Translations under genes and position numbers: made by a program
Shown here: positions 22,200 through 32,362 of the stretch, in pieces
Numbering within the stretch: position 1 is the first letter of the stretch
Layout: each line of letters begins with the position of its first letter
Source of the DNA: Gnetum montanum
Taxonomy: Eukaryota > Streptophyta > Gnetopsida > Gnetales > Gnetaceae
Length of the DNA stretch: 64,000 nucleotides
Reading direction: 5' to 3'
NCBI GenBank assembly: GCA_015680685.1
Contig: MNCI01005411.1
Coordinates: 128,856-192,855, forward strand
The notes under the pieces: generated by a model
What the model saw: only the letters and a program-made list of their open reading frames with translations
Database searches by the model: none
Told to the model about the DNA's origin: nothing

Positions 22200-22760
22200 A
22201 ACACAAAGTGATATCACAAATTAATTTTCTTACTTTGAGCATGGTAAATTGCATTCTATTCATTTGATTATGATGATCTTGTCTATGTTCATTTTGATGT
22301 CTTTGATTTCACCCTTGGTTTTTATTTCTATTTTTGTCTTGATCCTATAATGGAGCTCTATCTCTATATCTACATTCATCTTTATTAGAACTAGATGTTG
22401 AAGAGGAACAGGAATATGAGGAACTAGGAGAATTGCCATGGCTCCTATAGTTCTCCATTTGGTCCTTTGATTTATCTTGTCTAGGTTTAGAGGAGGTCCT
22501 AGGCCTTGAGGTCCTCCTTATTCTATGACTTTCTCCATCTCCTCTAGGATTTTTTACACTAGTCAAACGTAGTAAGGGTCTAAATGAACATAGGAACTAT
22601 TTGAGGTTTTTTACTCCAATTTTCTTTAGTATATATCCTATGATTTCTTCTAAGAGTGTTCTCATTATATGATTCATTATTGGTTCTATGTGAAGAAGAC
22701 ATGCTTTTGTCTGATAATGTGTGTGACTTAAGATATTAATATTTGCTAAAGATAAATCAT
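22200..22760 (-). pseudogene. A-family gag N-terminal fragment, first copy
   Basis: Minus-strand remnant paralogous to 24700-25260. The open piece 22566-22345 is hydrophilic and rich in R, K, S and D (RRTSRPRTSSKPRQDKSKD, NKDECRYRDRAPL); its paralogue reads RTSLKFRKDKSRD and DKDEHRYEDKAPL. This is the basic N-terminal segment ahead of the gag domain. It lies on the far (low-coordinate) side of LTR A6, so gag sequence is present on both sides of that LTR. No further gag follows. Confidence 0.6.
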
Positions 22761-23013
22761 TAATACTTTTATAGTGATTATTTCAGATATATAACTTATC
22801 TAGATAACTAGAACCATGCTCGGTAACGATGCTAATGATGAGCAACAAGGTACTCCTACATCCAACCATATGAATCACAAGCATTCACACATGATCTGGT
22901 CGAATTCTATAGATGGGACTAGTTGTGCATCTAAATTGTTATGTCTTAATCGTAGTTCTCTATCTTTCCACTTGAACTAGTGGTAGCTTTCTCACGTATG
23001 ATTTACTCTAAAG
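22761..23013 (-). other. A-family 5' leader next to LTR A6
   Basis: Non-coding. It aligns with 25265-25533 beside LTR A7 (both have gatgggactagttgtgcatc and a shared region around it). It joins the LTR end to the gag fragment. Confidence 0.65.
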
Positions 23014-23635
23014 TGAGGCATATGATTTTTATCATTTTATGTTTTATAAGTTTAATTGACTAGATAAAAAATACAAGGTAGAGTAATTTAATATCTAATT
23101 TATCTACTACCTAGCTAGCCTAACAAAATTACTCATTCCCACTTCCCGAACACATCATAAATGCATGTAGCATTGTTGGGTTACTAAATGTTAAGCATTT
23201 TTTGGTTACCTCATGCTACACATATGCTCAAATTGGTTATGCTTGTGTTCATTAACAACTAAAAATTAATTTCGTAAATGAAAATGCATTAAAGTAAAGT
23301 GCATGAATAATAAATGCATTAAAGGAAACATTAATTTATTCTTAGTACTACAAGGATTATCAAAAGGGCTTGTCTTTATTCCAGTTACACTACTATGCTC
23401 AAGTACATCAATTCTAACTATAGGCACTCAAAAAATATTCTAACTTTTGAGAAAACAAACTGTAAGAGCTTCATTATGCTATAGTAAAAAACTATTAAAA
23501 ACTAATGCCCAAACCATGCACATAAGCACTATATTTATAGGTTGACACACATGCCATGATATCAGATATCTGACATCACTTTTGGGCCCTAATATGGGTA
23601 TATAATATCAGAGCTAGGAAAAAAATGATTCATTA
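23014..23635 (-). repeat. A-family LTR, copy A6 (minus)
   Basis: About 622 bp. Minus strand starts TAATGAATCA and ends near ATATGCCTCA. Motif cluster at plus 23550-23612 (atgatatcagatatctgaca, then taatatgggtatata). TATA CCTATAAATA at plus 23529-23540. Gag-side sequence lies on its right (the end of the A7 element) and leader plus gag start lie on its left. Confidence 0.75.
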
Positions 23636-25250
23636 ATTACTGTGTAGAATAGGAAATCTCCTAGGAATGTGCTTTTGTACAAGCTCTAGATTTAAGGCAC
23701 CTACCCAATACTTGTGTAGATGTAACAAGACCAGGAAATGATCCTTTAGATGGTCATATATGCAGATGTGACATCCATTATCTTTATCTATGGTTGAGTC
23801 TATAGCCTCACTTCCTTTAGCTATTTTTCCTATTTGCCAAAAAGTGTTCTTAGATATTTCTTGGTTTTTTATCCTTTGTTTATTGTGATCACCTGGCTTT
23901 TTTTTTCATGATTCTCTTCTCAATCTTCTCAATGAGAGTTGTAACATTCTCATATATCCATTTTGATATCCTATTAAACTTTGTTTCAAGTTCATCAATA
24001 GACTTTTTTATTGGGAAGGTTCATTGCAGAATCACCTTATTGAAAGTAGTTTCTTCCTTCTTACCATAGATATGGACCTCCTTCTATTGAAGAGTTAGGT
24101 TTCCCTGATATTTCTTGACATTATCCCATTTGGATATCTCTCCTTCTTTTTCCACATGCTCGATTTGCTATTGGATCTAGTGGGTTCATAGCTTGTATAA
24201 TTTACTTGGAGCATACATTCCAAGGGTCTTCCTCATTTCATTACAAAGCCCATATATGATGTGAAAAAGTTACCTTTCCTTAGAGAAACCATGACCTAGA
24301 CATCTATTTAGTAGATAATAATATCTATCTAAGGCAATGTCTAAGGGTTCATGTTATTCTTGCTTCCATTCTTGGATTTTTCTCCTCAAGTTGGACACCG
24401 TCACATAGGTTTGGTATTGCTCATTGAAAAGTTTCAGCATTGTGGACCATTGTTGAATTGAATTTGGTTTCAATGATCTATACCATACTTTGGTTCTATT
24501 AATTAGTATCCTAGGAAAGAGCTTAAGCTTTTGCCATCCACTTTCAATGTTGTATGAGACATAGTCATCATGAAAGGCTTGTAAATAATTTTGTAGATCT
24601 AAATCACATCCTCCTGTAAACTTAATAATATTATTCATATCAAGCTTCGGTAGGTAGCGTATTTTGCAATGCCTACAAGAGATCTTAACTACCTCTATGA
24701 TAGGCTCTGAGTGGAAAAAAATGTTCATTGTCATCAGATGGGTTATGATGAGAATTTCTATTTGATTGATTATGATGATTGTGTATATGTTTATGTTAAT
24801 GACTATGAGTGTTCCTATGGGTTTGATTTTTATTTCTATTTTGACCCTTTAGTGGAGCTTTATCTTCATACCTATGTTCATCTTTGTCAAATATAAACAT
24901 TGAAAGGCATGAGGAAGATGCAAAATTGGAAGGATTGTCATGTCTTCTATGGTGTTCCTTAGGGTCCCTTGATTTATCCTTTCTAAATTTCAAGGAGGTC
25001 CTAGGCATTAAGTCCTCCTTTGTTCTAAGACATACTTCATCTCTTCCAAGGTTGTTTACCTTAGGTGAATGTATTCTTTGAGTGTCGTTAGGATGGCCAT
25101 GAACATAAGAAACCCTTGCATAAGGTTGATCACTTTAATTTTCCTCACTATATATCTCATTAGTTCTCTAATGAATGTTTTCATTATATAGTGCACTATC
25201 ACTTTATTATGAAAGATACATTGTTGTTGGCTTATGGTGTGTGTGCTTTA
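23636..25250 (-). pseudogene. Gypsy gag, A-family element between A7 and A6
   Basis: Gag polyprotein on the minus strand. The basic N-terminal segment (25008-24796) is followed by the best-kept open piece (24734-24354, 126 codons), which has LDMNNIIKFTGG, LQAFHDDYVSYNIESGWQKL and VWYRSLKPNSIQQWSTMLKL, then FNEQYQTY. This is the Ty3/gypsy gag domain pattern (W-x-x-L ... A-x-x-W ... SI..W..L...F...Y). Downstream to about 23700 are coiled-coil-like remains (EVHIYGKKEET, ELETKFNRISKWIYEN) with stops. The piece ends against LTR A6 with no zinc knuckle or protease, so most of the element is deleted. B1 gag (50520-50830) is closely similar. Confidence 0.75.
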
Positions 25251-25533
25251 ATATTTTTTGAATGATATATCATTAATACCTTTACAATGATTGTGTATCA
25301 TAGAACTAATATAGATAACTAGCATCATCCCCAACAATGACATCAATCATGAGTAGTGATATATCCCTATGTTCAACCATATGAATAACAAATGTTCATG
25401 CACAATCTAATCGAATTTCATGGATGGGACTAGTTGTGCATCTAAATCATTATGCTTTGATCGTAGTTTTTTTTCTTCTCACTTGGACTAGTGGTAACTT
25501 TGTCATGTATGGTTTAGTCCAATGTGAGGCATA
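25251..25533 (-). other. A-family 5' leader next to LTR A7
   Basis: Non-coding leader between LTR and gag. The part touching the LTR (minus CATTGGACTAAACCATACAT) is shared with A3 and A6 and probably includes the primer binding site, but it does not match a tRNA end that I can name. Confidence 0.55.
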
Positions 25534-26226
25534 TGATGTTATCTAATTATATGCTACTCCTCATTATGATAAAGGAATAATTTAACTAGGCTAATGAACA
25601 ATGGAAAATAAGATCTAAACTAGCCTATGTGCTATAAGTATCCATCCCCAATTGTTCATACATGCCTTGGACTTCATATAGCTACCGCTAGGATTGCCAA
25701 GCATACATCACTTGGTGTTCCAAACGATACACTGTCAAATTACCAAGTACTCACACTTAAGTGCTCATGATTAAGTTGTACTCATTTTGGTTAATGATAA
25801 GAATAGTAAATATTAATAAATGGAAATATTAACTAAATAAAACTATAAATAATTAAAACAATGATAAATCTAAGTGAATGCAACAATGATGGAAGTAATC
25901 TTGATCTTTATTTCTAGTCATGTAATGTGTCCAAGTACATTAGAATTGAACAAAGGTGTTGTACAATTACAACCATTACACTATGGGCATGCACTAGGAA
26001 TAATAGAACTTGAATTAAGAGATCTAAAGAAACTATCAAAAACTAAGAACTAAAATTATATGTATGTGCCCCAACCATGCATCCAAGTGTTGTATTTATA
26101 GGCTAGCATGGAAGAGATGATATTGGATATTTGACATCATTTCTTGTGGCCCAATATCACATATCCAATATTTAAGCCTCGATATTGGGTATCCAATATT
26201 AGGGCTGACACAATTATAACTCATCA
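25534..26226 (-). repeat. A-family LTR, copy A7 (5' LTR, minus)
   Basis: About 693 bp. Minus strand starts TGATGAGTTATA and ends near ATATGCCTCA. Its motif cluster (plus 26117-26205) uses GATATTGG and its complement CCAATATC throughout, unlike the GATATC of A2 or GATGTT of A5. TATA CCTATAAATA at plus 26094-26105. It inserted next to or into LINE ORF1 sequence (26235 onward). Confidence 0.8.
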
Positions 26227-26234
26227 CTTATGAA

Positions 26235-26760
26235 TTATAAAAAATAATTGGTATTACAAGTAGGAGGAAAGACTTATATTCAACCTATTACATATTATAA
26301 TGTTCCTAATTCATATAGTATTTTCTAGTGGGGAAGATATTTGTTTAATTCTTATCCTTTATGCTTAGGAAAAAAAAATTTTAGAAAAGAAACAATGTTT
26401 TAATGTTAAAGATATGAAAAACCAAGTTAATGTCAATGATAAAAATTTACAAAATATTGAAGCTCCTATGCATATTTTTATTACTACTAGAGACAATATT
26501 AAGCAACGTAGATTGATAGCTCATAAGATAATTTTTTTCTTGTCTAAGAAGCATACTATTAGCTTGTATACTAAAACTAATGTCAATAAAGAGGCTACTA
26601 TTAATGGTGAGGAGTTTGGATGTAAGATTGATAACAAGCAATGAGGTGAAGATCTTCTATTTGTATCACTTTGTTGATTTGATACAAATCTTAGTATTCC
26701 ACCACAACTATCGATCTTGAATCCTATTGTTATTTTAAATTCAAGCATGAATGTAGAAAA
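26235..26760 (+). pseudogene. LINE ORF1 C-terminal fragment
   Basis: Short remnant reading VGGKTYIQPITYYNVPNSYS and then a damaged CCHC knuckle (cysteines replaced; PLCLGKKN follows). In plant L1-type LINE ORF1 the DUF4283 domain is followed by a Y..P..C..C...GH....C knuckle, which this resembles. An open piece continues at 26414-26644 without further motifs. No endonuclease or RT follows before the SINE cluster. It could be an upstream piece of a LINE related to LINE F. Confidence 0.5.
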
Positions 26761-26959
26761 GTAATAGAAAATTTTCTAAGATTAGGACCTTTCTTCATTC
26801 TAATAATTAATTTTCTACACTTTTCTAAATGCATTTGCTATAAAGTTGTTTTCTAAGTAGATAGTTCTAGAATTGCAAAGTTTTTTCTTTTCTTATTTTT
26901 TATTTACTCATTGTTCACCTTAATGATGTATTCTAAATTATCTTTGCTCATTATTAATA

Positions 26960-26998
26960 TATTTTTCTAGGGTTCAAAACCCCTCCACAAATTTTCCT
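26960..26998 (+). mobile_element. SINE 3' end fragment S0
   Basis: Only the tail: ctagggttcaaaacccctcc then acaaattttcct, like the tail of copy S2 (ataggttccaacacccccac aaatatttt). It directly precedes the head of S2, so S2 inserted at or near its end. Confidence 0.4.
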
Positions 26999-27003
26999 AA
27001 AAT

Positions 27004-27165
27004 AATGAGGTGTTAGCCTAGTGGTAAGACACTTGATTTGGAAGCTCTAGGTCATGGATTTGATTTTTGTGGATAATGATACATTATATAAAGTCCTAAT
27101 GGGACTATATATCTTAATATGTACCTATGTTTTACTTATTATAGGTTCCAACACCCCCACAAATA
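27004..27165 (+). mobile_element. tRNA-derived SINE copy S2 (plus)
   Basis: A box TAGCCTAGTGG (27014-27024) fits the pol III consensus TRGYNNANNGG. The B box region is ggatttgatt (27056-27065). Tail from gggactatatatcttaatat to ggttccaaca. With about 160 bp it is the clearest copy and defines head, body and 3' end. Confidence 0.8.
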
Positions 27166-27330
27166 TTTTAAAGTGGTTAGCTCATTATTTTCTTAGGCAG
27201 GAGGTTGTCAATTCAATTCAAAATTGAGAAATCATTATATCATTCAAATATATTATGTTGGCTATATGTTTTATGGTGTACCTATAATCAAATTATTTTA
27301 GGTTTTGATATCCCAAACTAGATGTTGAAA
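27166..27330 (+). mobile_element. SINE copy S3 (plus, degenerate)
   Basis: Head ggttagctcattattttctt and gtcaattcaattc (B box like); tail tggtgtacctataatcaaat then attttaggttttgata. Directly behind S2 in the same direction. Confidence 0.5.
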
Positions 27331-27384
27331 CCATAACTAGATTAAAGATAAGAGGGTTATTAAAATATCAAACATTTATTTTGA

Positions 27385-27515
27385 CAATTTTTACATCCTA
27401 GACATATAATCGAATTAGAACCTTATAACTCAATATTTTCCACTAGAATCAAATCCATAACTTGAATCTTCCAAATTAAAATTATTACTACTAGACTAAT
27501 AAATCTTTATTTTTA
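27385..27515 (-). mobile_element. SINE copy S4 (minus)
   Basis: Minus strand TTAGTCTAGTAGTAA (A box region) and GGATTTGATTCTAGTGG (B box region), then GTTCTAATTCGATTATATGT. Truncated at the tail. Confidence 0.65.
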
Positions 27516-27544
27516 GTTCATGAGAGATGACTCAATTTGCTCCC

Positions 27545-27650
27545 AATGTTTAGATGTTGGAACTCAAAACAAAATTTTAATAACATTTATCTGAAAGACA
27601 TATAGTGTAGTTAAAGATTTATAACTCAACATTGCCTTATTATTTGGGAG
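27545..27650 (-). mobile_element. SINE copy S5 (minus, 3' half)
   Basis: Only body and tail: minus strand GTTGAGTTATAAATC, CTATATGTCTTTC and GAGTTCCAACATC. The promoter part is missing. Confidence 0.5.
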
Positions 27651-27664
27651 GTTTTCAAAACCAA

Positions 27665-27790
27665 AAAGAATTAAAATATAGTTTAATTAGAATGTTATAA
27701 CTCAACATTACTCACTAGAATCAAACCCATGAATTAAAACATTCAAATTAAGAGTTTTACTACTAGGCAGGCTAGCATCTCATTGTTTAA
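27665..27790 (-). mobile_element. SINE copy S6 (minus)
   Basis: Minus strand CTAGTAGTAAAACTC near the A box and GGGTTTGATTCTAGTGAG at the B box, then ATTCTAATTAAACTATATTT. Tail shortened. Confidence 0.65.
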
Positions 27791-28059
27791 CAAGGATTTG
27801 TAGGTAATAGATTGCTAGTTTGAATCATACTTTATGCATCATTACATTCTTTTATGTTGCCACTTCTTAGTTTGTTTTAGGCCAACATAAAACTTTATGA
27901 GTTTTATCTTTCTTGCTCCAATGGTCTAATCTTCTTTGTACATAGTGGTTTGTCGATCTTAAGGGTTTATGGTGGAGTTTTTGTAGCATTTTTTTCTACC
28001 AAGAATAATCTAAAGATGGAAAATACTAATGTCTCTCATTTTTTAGACACTATGGGGAA
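27791..28059. other. Short spacer before LINE F ORF1
   Basis: No clear motif. Part of it may be the 5' UTR of LINE F. Confidence 0.3.
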
Positions 28060-28700
28060 TTTTAAGTTTTGAATTTTGTTTTACCTGATAATATATATTA
28101 ATCATTGTTCAAGGATATTACTTTACGATACATGTTTCTATAGATAACTAGATTTGTTCATCCAAATAAGGGATTTATATGAATTATTCAAGAAATTATT
28201 AAATGATATGATGTTAATGTTTTGGACGCTCACTATCTTTTTGAAATATTTTTTTGCTTATTAAATTGAAAATTTCTAAAATGGTTAAGAAATATTGGTT
28301 CCTATATTTTTTATGAATTAGCATAATACTTTTATGGCTTGGGAACAAAAAGTGGATTTTGATTCATATTCTTTTGTTTACTCTGAAATTCCTTGTTGGA
28401 TTAAATTAGAAAATCCTCTTATTTTTCAAAGTGTTGAAAGCAAGATTATTGGTAGCATTGATATAATAATGAAGATTGACCTTAAAAACATTACTAGATG
28501 GTGTGCAACACACTTGCTATTTTGTAGAGATTGATTTATGGTAGAAGAAGATAGAATTAAAACTCAAGGCTAGTAATTATTGTTTTTCCCAAAAAACACA
28601 TATTATAATTTGCAAAGATGTTGTAACTATTATTATAATGAAAGCCATGCTGCTGGAATCTATCCTATTCTTAATAAAAATGTTGTTTTTAAGGAAAAGA
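28060..28700 (+). pseudogene. LINE F ORF1 (DUF4283 type)
   Basis: Decayed ORF1 of a plant L1-type LINE, an RNA-binding protein. The last half of the DUF4283 domain is the 66-codon open piece 28334-28534: FDSYSFVYSEIPCWIKLENP (the family has F.P......P.WIRL.NLP) followed by SVESKIIGSIDIIMKID (the family has IG..LG..+..D). At about 28610-28660 a CCHC-like knuckle is visible (CCNYYYNESHAAGIYP; a cysteine is lost on each side). Upstream, 28150-28330, the frame is shifted several times. ORF2 follows on the same strand after about 600 bp. Not functional. Confidence 0.65.
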
Positions 28701-29300
28701 AATAACAACTTTAGAAAACTTAAATCATTGTAGCTTTTAGTAGGTACAAATGAAATCCTTTCGAATAGGTTCTTAACATTTTACTAATTGTTTTAATTTT
28801 AAAGATACCAGTAATCTCTTGATATCTAAAGAGAATTCCTCTTTAGAGAAAAATAAAATTTTAGCAAGGACTAGTAGTAAAAATACTAATGCAAATGAAA
28901 TATTTTTAGGTGTTTATGGAATCTAGAAAAAAATCCTATTGGTGATATTGGTTGGATTGACTATTTGCAATACTATTTATAGAGTCAAAAATCATGCTAA
29001 ATTATTTTAAAAGAAGTTTTCTAATCATAAGCATTAAGGTAAAGAAGATCTTGTAGAATCTATAAAGAAAATAAAAATTCTTTTAAACTAGAATCCCTTT
29101 GATTTTAAAACTTAAAAAGCCTTGGTCAACGCTTGTTATGCTAAACAATGTTGAAATACTTTTACTAAACAATCTAAAAGTACTCTTACTAAACGTCACA
29201 TGATTTACCTAAAAATTGAAGATGAACCTTTTAAAATTTCTAAAAAGAAAGGGTCAAGTGCCTAAATTGGAATTACTTAATATTAATGATTCTATCATGA
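28701..29300 (+). pseudogene. LINE F region between ORF1 and RT
   Basis: The place where the ORF2 endonuclease should start, but only about 600 bp are present and no endonuclease motif is visible. Pieces near 28980-29230 (SKIMLNYFKRSF, KTFTKQ-like) resemble the EN-RT linker. The endonuclease is probably deleted. Confidence 0.4.
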
Positions 29301-31520
29301 GACTATTAATAATTTTTTGACTAATAAATTTTTTACTAAAGATTTTAGTAAGAAATCCTTTAAGGCCTTTAGTACATATATTCATCATCTTATTACTGAA
29401 GCTCATCAAAGTATTCTTGAAGGAAAAGTTATAGTAGAAGAAATCAAAGTAGCAATGATCTCTTTTATGTTTTCCAAGAAGCCATTAAAAACGTTTCTTT
29501 TAATAAAAATATCAATATAGATGTGATTCATCTTCTTCCTTAGAATGAAGATTTTTAACATATTGATAATTAAAGCTCAATGACTTTTCTTAACAATACT
29601 TATAAATGTTTAGCTAAATGCATAGCTTGTCAAATTCAAAAGTTTATTACAGATATCATTAGGCCTAAGCAAATTGATTTTATTAAAGGTAGACATATCT
29701 TAAATAGTGTTATTGTAGGTTGAGGGGGAATGTAGTAGATTTTTGATATTAACCAAGAAATTGCTTTTATTAAGTTAGATTATGTTAAAGATTATGATAG
29801 GATTGAATGGAATTTTATTATTTCTTGTCTCTATAAACTAGGATTTGGTGAGTATTTTATTTAGCTTAGGTATACCCTACTCATTGAAGCTAATGCTGAA
29901 GTTGCTACTACTCTTGGACTAAGTTTTTTTTTCTTCAATGGTTAGTTCTTCAAGGTTATTCTCTAGCTCCCTATCTTTTTATTATTGCTACAAATTTTCT
30001 TTCACATAATCTACATTACGATCTACAAGATAATTTCATTAATAAAATTTCAATTAATAATCAAGGTATAGAATTGCTTAACATGCACTTTTTAGATGAT
30101 TTTTTTTTATGAACAATCATTATTTACATCATAACAATAATATTTTAACTAGAATGGAGGAGTACTACATATTAACTAGCTCTTAGATCAATTGGCAAAA
30201 ATCTGTTATTTATTGTAATGAAAATATTGGTGAGTGAGTTACTCTTAAGCCTTGGAAAATTTTGAAAAAAATATTTTATCTTTAAAATTCTAAGAATACC
30301 TTTTTATTTTGAGCCTAATCTTACTATTTTATGGAATATTTCATTTATAAAATTGAGAAAAAGCATGATAAATGGAAAGTTAAAAAACTCAGCCTTGCTT
30401 CCAAGGTTTTAGTTATTGAGAAAATGCTTCAATCAACTCATGTTTATTACTCTAATTTTGGGCTCCTTTTAAAACATATTATAATATAATTGATCATATT
30501 TTTATTTGGTTTCCTTAGTTTGCTAAACAACATAAAAAATGTTTTTCTATAATTTCTTGGGATGTTTACACTAGTTGCAAGAAAGACGAAGGGCTTGGCC
30601 TCATCAATTATTATAACCAAGGTATTTCTCTTGTAGAAAAATGAATTACAAAATGCATTAATGGAGATGATGTTTTGATGCTCATTTTAGAAAATATACT
30701 TCTGCAAGGAAAACCTAAGAATGATAGTAGTTGGTCTTCTAATAACTTTCTTCACTATCTTCTCTTTCCTTATGACATTTTGATTTCTAGTTCTTCAATT
30801 CTCAAAAAAATTAAAAATATATGATGCAAGCTTAGTAAATCTTGGAATTATAATAATATTATGGTTTTAGAAGATATGATTATGCAAATTAGCCCATGAT
30901 GGGTTCCTTTCAACAAAGAAACTTAGGCTACTAATGCATCTAGATTAGGTATCACTTGAAGTAGATTTGATATCTTTATAGTTTCTATTTTGTATATGTA
31001 TGATAGATGGATTACTTGCAATGAAGCCTCTAGTCTCTATGGCTTAAATAGAAATAGGAAAAAGAATTTTGAAAAATTAAATTTTAATCTTAATATTTTA
31101 TTTAAATTTGACAATAATTTACATCAAGCTTTCTAGATATTCTTTAAAAGGATGAGAGACATGTTTTTCATTTTAATTCAAAATTTTCTTATGAGATTAT
31201 GACAAAGAATGATTTTATTCATAAAAAATTCAATAACACCTAGAAAATGTAATTATCATCACATTTTTGAATCAGGAAACTAAAAGATATCTAGAGAGAT
31301 TCTATATTTCCTAAAATTTGTAATTTTAATGTTGTATTATTCATCATGTTCTTCCTATCATCACTTATCTTAAACATATGGACAATGTTTCTCCAAAATT
31401 TTCTTTTCTTAAAAGTGAAGACCCATTTTCTCATGTTTATTTTGAATATCCTATTGCACAATATGCTTGGGAGTTGATATCTTGAATTTCTAAAAACATT
31501 TAATCAAGCATTAATGAAGT
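29301..31520 (+). pseudogene. LINE F ORF2 reverse transcriptase and zf-RVT
   Basis: RT and C-terminal region of an L1-type LINE. In order: a pre-RT helix (29401-29480; IVEEIKVAMISFMFSKK, usually EEIK.AL....+.K.PG), FLNNTYKCLAKCIACQIQKF and DIIRPKQIDFIKGRHILNS (29590-29715; P.Q.GFI.GR.I.DN), AFIKLDYVKDYDRIEWNFI (29765-29822; KLDF.KAYDRI.W), LQGYSLAPYLFIIATNFLS (29947-30003; RQG.PLSP.LF), and HFLDDFFL (30086-30110; the FADD active site is now LDD). The thumb-like KWKVKKLSLASKVLVIEKML follows (30375-30434). At about 31410-31490 EDPFSHVYFEYPIAQYAWEL matches the zf-RVT pattern (E...H.....P.....W). Stops and frameshifts throughout. Confidence 0.85.
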
Positions 31521-32200
31521 CATTTTTAGTGAGCAAACTACTTTGTCTACTTCATTTCCTTGCATTTGGAATTATTTTCGAACACTTTTTCTCTACTCTA
31601 TTTGGAAGCTTTAGTGTATAATTATTTTCTAGTAGTAAGAGTATAACCATGATCTTTCTTTAGGTATCAAATACACGATTTTTAAAGATGTTGCTTTTCA
31701 ACTCCAACTTCAAGTAAAAAAGATCCTAGTGAAAGTTGATTAATTAATTTATTTTCTATAATATTAATTTTTTTTTAGTTTTGGAGGCTCAAGGATGGGA
31801 AGCTTTCATCTTTTTTTACTATTTTTTAATTATTTTTGATTGATGTATTTTGTTTTTGGAGAGGGTTTTTTCCTTCTCTTTACAAGAAACCATTTATAAG
31901 AAGTGAAAACCCATGAAAATACTTTTGAATAATAGCAAGGATTAATACTTTTCCTTGCCCAAAGAGGAGGTTTTTTAGGACTAGTTGTAAGGATGAAACC
32001 TAAAAGGACATTTCCAAAATCATTGAGCTTTTTCTTTAGTCTCTTTCTTTGATGATATGATGTACTCTAATTTTGTTTTATATTATTATTCATTTTTAAG
32101 GCTCTCATACCACCAATCATTATATTCCTTCATAGTTATTCTAATGTATCATCTCAATTACATGTCTTTTGGATGGTCGATATAGTCAAATTGTTTTGAG
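31521..32200 (+). other. LINE F 3' region and flank
   Basis: 31540-31640 may be the last ORF2 codons (CIWNYFRTLFLYSIWKL). After that the DNA is T-rich (31740-31870) as in plant LINE 3' UTRs. No poly(A) tail or target duplication identified. Nothing else seen to 32200. Confidence 0.4.
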
Positions 32201-32202
32201 TT

Positions 32203-32362
32203 AAACCATGAGGTGTTAGCCTAATGGTAAGAATCTTGATTTGGAAACTTTTAGTTATGGCCTTCAGTTTGGTGGATGATGCTAACTTATAAAGCTATAT
32301 GTGGACTATATATCTTGGGGTGTATCTATGTTTCAATTATTTTAGAAATCCAACATCCTCCT
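32203..32362 (+). mobile_element. tRNA-derived SINE copy S7 (plus)
   Basis: Head gaggtgttagcctaatggta (A box TAGCCTAATGG, 32216-32226), body tgatttggaaac, weak B box, then gtggactatatatcttgggg and a tail attattttagaaatccaaca. About 160 bp. Confidence 0.75.

Noticed and set aside
26414-26644. 76-codon plus frame as an independent gene
   Set aside because: It continues the LINE ORF1 remnant and overlaps open minus frames; no start context or domain.
27014-27065. Functional tRNA gene at the A/B boxes
   Set aside because: The sequence does not form a full cloverleaf and occurs in many decayed copies with a fixed tail; it is a SINE head.
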